Shown: positions 1 to 5,374 of the stretch, piece by piece
Layout of the letters: every line of letters begins with the position of its first letter
How positions within the stretch are numbered: position 1 is the first letter of the stretch
Source: Acidobacteria bacterium RIFCSPHIGHO2_01_FULL_67_28
GTDB lineage: Bacteria > Acidobacteriota > Terriglobia > Acidiferrales > 2-02-FULL-67-57
NCBI GenBank assembly: GCA_001766965.1
Contig: MEKM01000142.1
Coordinates: 4,289 to 9,662 of the forward strand
DNA length: 5,374 bases
Reading direction: 5' to 3'
The notes under the pieces: model-generated
Told to the model about the DNA's origin: nothing
What the model saw: only the letters and a program-made list of their open reading frames with translations
Database searches by the model: none
Made by a program: the position numbers and the translations under genes

Positions 1-6
1 TTCTCG

Positions 7-13
7 CTCCCTC
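7..13 (-). promoter_or_regulatory. Possible ribosome binding site of a following gene outside the window
   Basis: The minus strand ends in a purine-rich run (GAGAGTGAGGGAGCGAGAA), with GAGGGAG at positions 13-7 and only six bases left before the window edge. A start codon just past the edge would be at normal Shine-Dalgarno spacing. The start codon itself is not visible, so this is tentative. Confidence 0.25.
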
Positions 14-167
14 ACTCTCTACAATTGCCAGGTTCAGGTATCCTGCTCCCAACCGGATTCAGGTTGGCTGGGAACGGCCGTAAGGAACCGGATAGGTCAG
101 GTGGACCCGGGTGTGAACCACGGTCCGGAAGGCGGTGACGCAATCCGACTTCTTTCGAGCGCCCACC

Positions 168-176
168 AGTATACCA
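168..176 (-). promoter_or_regulatory. Possible extended -10 promoter element
   Basis: The minus strand reads TGGTATACT, which is TGn followed by a close match to TATAAT. It lies in the otherwise GC-rich stretch downstream of the phosphatase-like gene. No good -35 box sits 16-18 bases upstream, though extended -10 promoters tolerate a weak one. It would fire leftward, toward a gene starting beyond position 1. The evidence is one short motif. Confidence 0.3.
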
Positions 177-230
177 CGCATCCGCAGGCCAGACCCCAGT
201 TGGTTTTGCCGGGAGAGGGAGCTGCCCGCG

Positions 231-2885
231 TCAGTCGGTCTTGGCGGCGGCGGCGAGCGGGGGACGGGCGGGACGCTTGGCAAACTGTGCGTCGAGCGGC
301 AGGGGCTGCCCGGCCAAGGGGGCAGTCGGCCGCTCGCGCACGCTGCCGGCCTGGCGAATGACGCGACCGTCGCCATCGAGCATCCCGAGCAGGCGAGCGA
401 GCGTCGGGACGATGTCGAACGTGGTGGCGGGCTCTTCAATCGCGCTGCCGGCGGGCAGGCCGAAGTCGCGCCCGCCCCAGAGCAGGAACGCGGTGCGGGC
501 AACCGCCGGGGGCAGCCCGCCGTGGCTGCCGCCGGAGGTGTGGCTCTTGGAAGAGTAGTTCCACAGGTAGCTCGACCACACGAGCAGGTCCGCCTGCTGC
601 CCGGCGTACTTCCAGCGCAGCCCGCGCAGGTAGCTCTGCTTCATCTCGTCGGAGGGGAAGCCGGCGAGCGAGGCCTGGAACTCCGGGTTCGCGATGAACT
701 CATCGGCGTGGAAGCCGGCGATGTCGGCGAAGGTGAGCACGGCGGCGCTGTAGCGGGTGTTGTAGGTGGCGCGCAGCCATTCGCGCGGCGAGTGGAAGCG
801 CTCGAGCCAGAGGAAAGCGGGCTCGCCGGACTCTGCACGGAACTCCGGGTCGTAGAGAAGCCCGAGCGGGTCGAGCTCGTCGTGCGGTTCCCAGGTGAAG
901 CGCCCGTCGGCGTCCTGGCGCAGGCGGCGCACCGGCAGGTAGCGCAGCTTCCCATCGGCGGCTTCAACGAGCAGGGCCTGGCCGCCCCGGCGGAGATTGT
1001 TCTCGGCGGTCGAAACAATCCAGAAGGCGCTGCGCAGTAGCGGCACAGCAGCGGAGGAGTCGCGCGCCCGCAGCGCCTCGGCGATGGCGGCCGCCGGCAG
1101 GGCGCGCACAATCAAATCCGTCGGGTTGGGCTCGCCGCTGGCGGGCGGGTTGGGCGCGTGGTAGCTCGAAAGGGCCTGCACATAATCCATCGGCATTGTC
1201 CGCCCGGCGGTATCCCCGGTGGTCTCAACCCACGCGAGGTTGTCGTCGAGGCCGAGCGTGTAATGGGTGAGCTGGAAGACGGAGTTGCGCGGGCCCAGGT
1301 ACTTCTTGGGGATGAGGTCGGAGATCTTCGGGTCGCGCTCGTCGAGCCAGGCCAGCGGATCCGGGGCGCGGCAGAGCTCGGCCAGGCGGGCGAGTAAGCG
1401 GAGCGGGGCGGCGTCGCGCTCGTTTTCGGCGCGCAAGCGGGCGGCGGCGTCGCGCCAATAGGGGTCGGCGCGCTTTCCGAGCGCGGGCAGCCAGGCGTGC
1501 ACGCCCTCGAAGTAGGCGCGGTAGTCGGCGAGCTCCGGCTCGAGCCACTGCCGGACGCTGCCGGCGGCTTCGCGCAGAAGCTGGCGCAGCCGCTCGCGCT
1601 GCTCTTCGCGGAGCGGGCGCTGGCGGGCGAGCAGCAGGAGGTGGAGCCGGTTGAGGTCGTTGTTGCGCAGGTGGAGCTCGGCGCGGGCGTTGCCGAAGTT
1701 GTCGAGGAAGGCGGTGACGTAATCGTCTTCGCCCCCGGGGCCGGCGGCTTTCCCGTACGGCGAGTAGGGGCTTTCGTAAACGCGAGGGAAGTCCACGCCG
1801 GGGATGGGGTTGGAGAGGACGCGGCCGGCGTCTTCCGCCATCACCGTGGCCACGGTGTGCCCACCCAGGGCGCGGGTGCGGAACATGCGGGTGATGGGCC
1901 AGGCGAGGTTGATGGCGCCGGGCTGGTACTCGGAGCCGTGGTCGGAGACGATGGCCACCAGAGTCTGGTCGCGCCGCTGGCTGCGCTCGACGGCGGCCAG
2001 GATGCGCCCCAGGCGGTGGTCGAGCCGCATCAAGCGGTGCACCAGGTTCTCGGGGTTGGGGTCGACGTGGTGCTGGTGGTCGATGGAGAAGAAGGCGCTC
2101 AAGTAGTCGTAGCGTTCCCCGGCCACCACGTCGGGCTCAAGGATTTTTTCGGCCAGGTGGGTGGCCAGGAATTCTTCGGCGAAGTCGGGGTAGTCCATGC
2201 CTTCCACCCGGCGAGTGAGGTGGGTGCGAATGATCTGCCAGGGGTCGGAGAGGCTGTGGCCGCCGAGGGTATAGGCGCGGGCCATGCCGGCCAAGTAGTC
2301 GCGCGGGGTGAGGCGGTAGAAGATCTGCGGAGTTTCGTAGCGGCGCCAGGGCTGGAAGGCGTCGGAGAAGAGGCTGACGCCGGCCTGGTCGAGCTCCCAC
2401 AGGGCGCTGGTCTTGCGGCCGCGGCGCATGGCGAACTCGTAAGTGTCGCGGAAGCCGTCGAGGTGCGAGCGCAGGTAGCCGGTCTGGCGGCTGAAGGTCA
2501 TGTGGCGCTTGACGACGCTGGGCTGGCCGGTGTCGATCACGCTCCAAGCCACCGCCGAGAGCGTCACCGTCCCCGACACCATGTTCTCGGCGCGCACCCC
2601 GCCTTGATAGAAGTAGCGGCGCAGGTTGGGCAGCAGGTCCTGCTGGCCGGTCTGCTGGCGGAAGAGCGCCATCGCCCGGCGGAAGCCTTCGGGGTCGGGA
2701 AGGCGGGCGAGCTTGGCCGGGTCGTCCGGGTCCATCAGCGCGTCCAGCAGCAGCGGGCTCAAGCCGTCCACCTTGATTTCAATCAAGCGCGGGCGCGGCG
2801 GCGGGGTTTGCTCGGGATCCGCGGCCAGGAGCGGGAGGGCGGCCACCAAGAAAAGGGATAGCAGGAGCAGAAGCCGGCGGTTCAT
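231..2885 (-). CDS. Exported alkaline phosphatase superfamily protein (phosphodiesterase / nucleotide pyrophosphatase-like) with a large insertion
   Basis: An 884-residue protein, probably a secreted or periplasmic metal-dependent phosphohydrolase. Residues 1-22 form a Sec signal peptide (MNRR, then a Leu-rich core, cleavage near LLAA/DP) with no lipobox Cys. The superfamily's two-metal site can be read in order: D40 in KVDGL; a nucleophile region at 104-122 ending in DTGQP, where S110 aligns with the usual Thr/Ser; D269 and H273 in the SIDHQHH stretch; D315-H316 in SDHG; and H788 in GGSHGG, followed by the typical FDIVPTLARLLG segment at 823-834. The 46-residue step from D269 to D315 matches PafA and NPP enzymes. 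The step from SDHG to the last His is 472 residues, against roughly 105-135 in those enzymes, so about 340 extra residues are inserted. Part of the insert (about 404-508) is charged and helical. The ATG at 2885 was chosen because it starts the signal peptide and has a GGAGG seven bases upstream; a longer in-frame start at 2969 would bury the signal peptide. The start overlaps the stop of the upstream gene by four bases. Substrate unknown; phosphodiester, phosphomonoester or even sulfate ester cleavage is possible. Confidence 0.9.
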   Translation of the reverse strand: MNRRLLLLLSLFLVAALPLLAADPEQTPPPRPRLIEIKVDGLSPLLLDALMDPDDPAKLARLPDPEGFRRAMALFRQQTGQQDLLPNLRRYFYQGGVRAENMVSGTVTLSAVAWSVIDTGQPSVVKRHMTFSRQTGYLRSHLDGFRDTYEFAMRRGRKTSALWELDQAGVSLFSDAFQPWRRYETPQIFYRLTPRDYLAGMARAYTLGGHSLSDPWQIIRTHLTRRVEGMDYPDFAEEFLATHLAEKILEPDVVAGERYDYLSAFFSIDHQHHVDPNPENLVHRLMRLDHRLGRILAAVERSQRRDQTLVAIVSDHGSEYQPGAINLAWPITRMFRTRALGGHTVATVMAEDAGRVLSNPIPGVDFPRVYESPYSPYGKAAGPGGEDDYVTAFLDNFGNARAELHLRNNDLNRLHLLLLARQRPLREEQRERLRQLLREAAGSVRQWLEPELADYRAYFEGVHAWLPALGKRADPYWRDAAARLRAENERDAAPLRLLARLAELCRAPDPLAWLDERDPKISDLIPKKYLGPRNSVFQLTHYTLGLDDNLAWVETTGDTAGRTMPMDYVQALSSYHAPNPPASGEPNPTDLIVRALPAAAIAEALRARDSSAAVPLLRSAFWIVSTAENNLRRGGQALLVEAADGKLRYLPVRRLRQDADGRFTWEPHDELDPLGLLYDPEFRAESGEPAFLWLERFHSPREWLRATYNTRYSAAVLTFADIAGFHADEFIANPEFQASLAGFPSDEMKQSYLRGLRWKYAGQQADLLVWSSYLWNYSSKSHTSGGSHGGLPPAVARTAFLLWGGRDFGLPAGSAIEEPATTFDIVPTLARLLGMLDGDGRVIRQAGSVRERPTAPLAGQPLPLDAQFAKRPARPPLAAAAKTD

Positions 2886-5221
2886 TGGCTGGCCTCCGTG
2901 CGTCGTGTCCCGTTGCGGTCGAGCTCGGCCCGCAGAGCTCGGGTCTGTTCCAGGCAGGCGAGCTGCCACTCTGCTCGCCAGGGATCGCGCGGCTGGGCCG
3001 GGCAGCGGCTCAAACTGGTTTCGAGCGCGTCCAAGTCGCGGCGGAGCCGGGGCACCTGCCGCTCGAAGGCGGCGCGAAGCTTAGGGTCAGCGAAGGCCGC
3101 CTGCGCCACCTCTTGCAGCAGGGCCAGGTGGGCGTCCAACTCGGCCGGGGCGTCGCCGGCCGCTCCGCAGCCGGCGCGCTGCGCCTGCGCGAGCTGTTGG
3201 TGGCTGGCCTCGAGGAGTTCTCGCAGGAGCTCCAGGCGTTTCTTCGCAAACTTCTTCTGCTCTTCCGCCTGGCGGGCGCGCAGGCGCGACTCCACGCGGC
3301 TGACCTGTTCCTCGAAGGGCGCGCGCGCGTCGCCGGCGGCCACGCGCTCCCAGACGCGCCGGGTCAGAGCGGACACGGCGTCCAGCTCGGCCACGCGGCT
3401 CCCGGCGGGGAGTTGCAGCTGCTGGAAGTAGAGCTTGGCGTACAGCTCTTCCAGCAGCTCGGCCAACTCTTTTCGATCGACCGGCTCCTCCGCGAGGAAG
3501 AAGCGCAGGGGCGGCTCGAGGGCGGCGAGCGCGCCGTAATCGTCGAGCGACTGGGCGGCGCGGTCGTCGAGGACGACCTGCTGCTGCCAGGTGCGGAGGC
3601 GGCGGGCCAGCTCGAGGTCGCGGGCCGCGGGGTCGAGCCCCGGCGGCACCCGCAGCCGCTCGGCCATCTTCCCGCGGACCTCTTCCACCGCGCGGCAGAG
3701 CGCGCGGGCGTCGCGGGCGAGCAGGCTCTCGTACTGGAGGTGGGCCAGACGCTCTTCCACCTCGCCGGGCTTGATGAGCGGGTTCAGCACCCGCTGGTCG
3801 GCCCGCTCGAGCAGCGGGGCGCGCCGCTCCGGGTCGAAATAGAGTCCCGCCTCCAGCGCCACTCGCAGCTCCTCGATGCCGAGCCGCGAGCTCTTGTCGG
3901 TGAGCAGCGTGAAGCCCTTCTTGTTCGCCGCCCAGCTCACCACGCGGTAGGGAATCCGCTCGAAGGAGAGCGAGCCGGTGGTGATGGAGAGCCAGTTCTT
4001 GATGAGCACCATCAGCTGCTGGGTGCTCTCGCGGGTGCGCGGGTTCGAGGGGGCGAAGAAATCGATGGCGATGATGGGCCGCAGGGCGAGGTGCGTCTGG
4101 AAGGTGTAGACCGCGAGCGGAATCAACTCGTCGGGATGCGCGCGCGCCAGCGCCTGCACCCGCGGATCGGTGTGCGGGTTGGTGCGGAGGTCGAAGGGAT
4201 TGGCGACGCGCCACCACTCGGGGTCGGCCTCGAGGCCGAGCTGCGGGTCGTAGTAGAGCACGCCCCCCAGCGGAAAAGCGGCGCCGTTTTCGGAGAAGCG
4301 GTAGATGGGCTGGTAGCGCAGGCCGTGCTCGTTGGCGGCGCTTTGCAGCCAGGACGAGGTCTTGCCCAGCTGCCGGCGGACGTCGCTTTCGTAGTTGTAG
4401 ACCAGTTCCAGCGAGTCGGCGTGCTGCACCCAGCGGCCGAAGAACGACCGGTTGCGCAGCAGGTGGAAGCGCAGGTCGTTGACCGTCTCCAGCCAGGCCG
4501 GCTGGCCCTCCCCGGTGTAGCCGACGTCCATCAGCCATTGCAGCGCCACGTACGTGCGCTGGAAATTCCGCTCGCGGCGGTCCTTGCGCCGCGTCTCGTG
4601 GGCGCGGAAGACGAACTGCGCCGGGTTGAAGACGTCCGCCCAGGCCAGTCCGCGGCGCACGCCCATCCACACGCCGTGCACGCGCGAGGCCCGGCCGAGA
4701 CTGGCGAGGTGAACCACCGGGCCGGGCACGAGCAGGTCGGCTTGCTCGGGGGATTCGCGAATCTCCGCCAGGCGCTGGTCGAGCCGGGCCAATTCCGCGG
4801 CCGAGGCGCGCGGCGCCCCCACCGGGATCGGCAGGGTCGAGCGCAGCGTGCGGCGCCAGCCGGCCGCCGACGGTCCGAAACTCCACAGCGCCATCCACTG
4901 GCCGGGGTCGTCTTCGCCCAGGGCGGGATCGAAAGCCAGGCTGGCCAGGGGATGGAAGTGAATCGTGCCCTCGCGTGGGCCTTCGCTGCCCACGGTCAGC
5001 AGCACGAGCTCGCGCCCGTTCCCGGTGAGCCCGTCGGGCGCGCAGCGGCAGACCTCGCGGCGGACGACGACGCGGGTTTCCTCCGGCGAGAGGAGGCGGC
5101 CGAGGAGCGGGGAGTCTGACGGGGAGTCCGGGAGTCCAGCGGCGGGGAGAGAAACCAGCAAAGCCAGGGCCAGCGCCAGCAGCCGTCGGGGAGTGCCTGG
5201 TGTCGTCGGGGCGCTTCGCAT
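2882..5221 (-). CDS. Exported protein of unknown function, coiled-coil C-terminal region
   Basis: A 779-residue protein that I cannot assign to a named family. Residues 1-29 look like a Sec signal peptide (basic TPRRLL, Ala/Leu core, cleavage near PAAG), with no lipobox. The mature N-terminal part (about 40-460) looks globular and rich in Trp, Tyr and Phe. It has a CRC pair at C58/C60 and a stretch that looks strongly constrained at 381-448, containing IIAIDFFAPSNPR, FERIPYRVVSWAANKKGF and LLTDKSSRLG. No classic hydrolase, protease or nucleotide-binding motif is evident. From about 487 onward it becomes charged and helical (ELAELLEELYAKLYFQQ at 585-601; EEQKKFAKKRLELLRELLEA at 653-672), suggesting coiled coils or a helical bundle. 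C685, C740 and C756 lie there and could form disulfides if exported. The ATG at 5221 was chosen for the signal peptide; no canonical Shine-Dalgarno sits directly before it, and the start codon of a longer form (GTG at 5350) would add a hydrophilic leader overlapping the upstream gene. The stop overlaps the start of the phosphatase-like gene, so the two products probably work in one exported system. A structural, binding or accessory role is as likely as an enzymatic one. Confidence 0.85.
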   Translation of the reverse strand: MRSAPTTPGTPRRLLALALALLVSLPAAGLPDSPSDSPLLGRLLSPEETRVVVRREVCRCAPDGLTGNGRELVLLTVGSEGPREGTIHFHPLASLAFDPALGEDDPGQWMALWSFGPSAAGWRRTLRSTLPIPVGAPRASAAELARLDQRLAEIRESPEQADLLVPGPVVHLASLGRASRVHGVWMGVRRGLAWADVFNPAQFVFRAHETRRKDRRERNFQRTYVALQWLMDVGYTGEGQPAWLETVNDLRFHLLRNRSFFGRWVQHADSLELVYNYESDVRRQLGKTSSWLQSAANEHGLRYQPIYRFSENGAAFPLGGVLYYDPQLGLEADPEWWRVANPFDLRTNPHTDPRVQALARAHPDELIPLAVYTFQTHLALRPIIAIDFFAPSNPRTRESTQQLMVLIKNWLSITTGSLSFERIPYRVVSWAANKKGFTLLTDKSSRLGIEELRVALEAGLYFDPERRAPLLERADQRVLNPLIKPGEVEERLAHLQYESLLARDARALCRAVEEVRGKMAERLRVPPGLDPAARDLELARRLRTWQQQVVLDDRAAQSLDDYGALAALEPPLRFFLAEEPVDRKELAELLEELYAKLYFQQLQLPAGSRVAELDAVSALTRRVWERVAAGDARAPFEEQVSRVESRLRARQAEEQKKFAKKRLELLRELLEASHQQLAQAQRAGCGAAGDAPAELDAHLALLQEVAQAAFADPKLRAAFERQVPRLRRDLDALETSLSRCPAQPRDPWRAEWQLACLEQTRALRAELDRNGTRRTEASQ
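2893..2897 (-). promoter_or_regulatory. Ribosome binding site (GGAGG) of the phosphatase-like gene
   Basis: On the minus strand GGAGG is followed by seven bases (CCAGCCA) and then ATG at 2885. It lies within the Thr-Glu-Ala codons near the end of the upstream gene. This near-ideal spacing settles the start of the phosphatase-like gene and, with the ATGA stop/start overlap at 2882-2885, points to translational coupling. Confidence 0.8.
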
Positions 5222-5265
5222 CACCGGCCGCTCATCGTGCTTGAAGTTGCCCTCCCCTTTCTTGC
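5222..5265 (-). other. Leader between the upstream gene tail and the unknown exported protein
   Basis: This 44-base gap holds a strong purine motif, GGGGAGG, at 5257-5251 (minus). That is 29 bases before the ATG at 5221, too far for normal use at that start. An out-of-frame ATG at 5235 opens a four-codon frame (Met-Ser-Gly-Arg) whose TGA shares its A with the gene's ATG (TGATG), and GGGGAGG is 15 bases ahead of that ATG. No promoter hexamers stand out, so transcription probably comes from further upstream. Confidence 0.4.
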
Positions 5266-5373
5266 CTAGTTGCCGGAAACCGTTGTGGGGTTCGTCGCCG
5301 GCGCCGCTTCGTTCGCCGCTCCGCCCGAGGCGGATGCGCCTTGGGCGCACAGGCGCGCCGCCGGCTGCCGGGC
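5266..5373 (-). CDS. C-terminal tail of an upstream gene (partial, start outside window)
   Basis: This frame is open from the window edge to a TAG at 5268-5266 and encodes 35 residues. It ends in an Ala/Gly/Ser/Thr/Pro-rich tail (GASASGGAANEAAP, then ATNPTTVSGN), the composition typical of a flexible protein C-terminus. The other two minus-strand frames are also open here, but one gives an Arg-rich string and the other is the upstream extension of the next gene. This frame is therefore the most natural coding choice, not a proven one. It lies 44 bases before the start of the unknown exported protein, so it may belong to the same transcript. Function cannot be judged from so short a tail. Confidence 0.42.
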   Translation of the reverse strand, partial: ARQPAARLCAQGASASGGAANEAAPATNPTTVSGN

Positions 5374-5374
5374 C

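Larger units (their letters stand above)
1..230. other. Non-coding or unassigned stretch downstream of the phosphatase-like gene
   Basis: I see no convincing gene in these 230 bases on either strand. Contents noted: an extended -10-like element at 168-176 (minus); a small hairpin formed by CCAACC at 49-54 and GGTTGG at 62-67 with a 7-base loop but no T-run on either side; an 8-base direct repeat AACCGGAT at 51-58 and 86-93; and a purine-rich patch at the left edge. A 40-codon minus-strand frame from ATG at 181 to TGA at 59 lacks a ribosome binding site and is probably chance. Confidence 0.5.

Noticed and set aside
49..67. Hairpin CCAACC / GGTTGG as a rho-independent terminator
   Set aside because: The stem is only six pairs and no T-run follows on either strand.
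1..160. tRNA-like GGTTC-containing segments near the left edge
   Set aside because: No cloverleaf with acceptor, anticodon and T-arm could be drawn on either strand.
59..181. Possible 40-codon minus-strand gene starting at ATG 181
   Set aside because: No ribosome binding site precedes it, the peptide has no recognisable feature, and the -10-like element lies inside it rather than ahead of it.
135..1040. Plus-strand open frame of 301 codons over the 3' part of the phosphatase-like gene
   Set aside because: It is antisense to the region holding the GSHGG and FDIVPTL motifs, lacks a ribosome binding site and has a low-complexity translation.
1497..2861. Plus-strand open frame of 454 codons antisense to the phosphatase-like gene
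   Set aside because: Its Gly/Val/Ala/Glu/His-rich translation mirrors the codon bias of the real gene. The minus-strand gene has a signal peptide, the full set of metal ligands and a good ribosome binding site.
3087..4898. Minus-strand open frame of 603 codons in another frame of the unknown gene
   Set aside because: The translation is an Arg/Ala/Gly/Pro string typical of an out-of-frame reading of GC-rich coding DNA, and it lies wholly inside the better-supported gene.
2885..5119. Very long plus-strand open frame (744 codons) antisense to the unknown exported protein
   Set aside because: It begins with TTG, has no ribosome binding site, and encodes a low-complexity Val/Gly/Leu/Gln/Arg-rich string with no fold-like pattern. 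GC-rich third positions on the real strand keep the opposite frames free of stops.
5156..5221. Twin-arginine signal in the unknown exported protein (TPRRLLALAL)
   Set aside because: Only the Arg pair is present. The flanking Ser, Phe and Lys of the Tat consensus are missing and the core is strongly hydrophobic, so a Sec signal fits better.
2970..5350. Longer start sites: GTG at 5350 for the unknown gene and ATG at 2969 for the phosphatase-like gene
   Set aside because: Both would place hydrophilic leaders in front of clear signal peptides and overlap the preceding gene extensively.

Overview
This is a GC-rich bacterial window (roughly two-thirds G+C by eye). Its real coding content lies on the minus strand. 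It holds two complete genes read right to left, the last codons of a probable third gene at the right edge, and about 230 bases of non-coding or unassigned sequence at the left edge. Both complete proteins start with a clear Sec-type signal peptide, which fits a Gram-negative (diderm) host. Base composition, tight gene packing and protein style would fit Acidobacteriota or a similar high-GC soil or environmental lineage. That placement is a weak inference, because no rRNA or other marker is present.

Layout in the direction of transcription: (1) 5373-5266, the C-terminal tail of an upstream gene, Ala/Gly/Ser/Thr/Pro-rich and ending in TAG. (2) A 44-base gap. (3) 5221-2882, a 779-residue exported protein of unknown function, with a predicted globular N-terminal two-thirds and a charged, helical, partly coiled-coil C-terminal third. 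(4) 2885-231, an 884-residue exported enzyme of the alkaline phosphatase superfamily (phosphodiesterase / nucleotide pyrophosphatase-like). It keeps all the expected metal ligands but carries a several-hundred-residue insertion before the last one. (5) 230-1, with no convincing gene or terminator. It has an extended -10-like element and, at the very edge, a purine-rich stretch that could be the ribosome binding site of a following gene outside the window.

The stop of the unknown gene and the start of the phosphatase-like gene share the four bases ATGA. A good GGAGG ribosome binding site lies inside the last codons of the first gene. The two exported proteins are therefore almost certainly made together by translational coupling and probably act in the same compartment, perhaps as partners. 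The substrate is not deducible from sequence alone. This pairing of an orphan exported protein with a much-enlarged phosphatase-superfamily enzyme is the most interesting part of the window. No mobile element, CRISPR array, tRNA or rRNA was seen.
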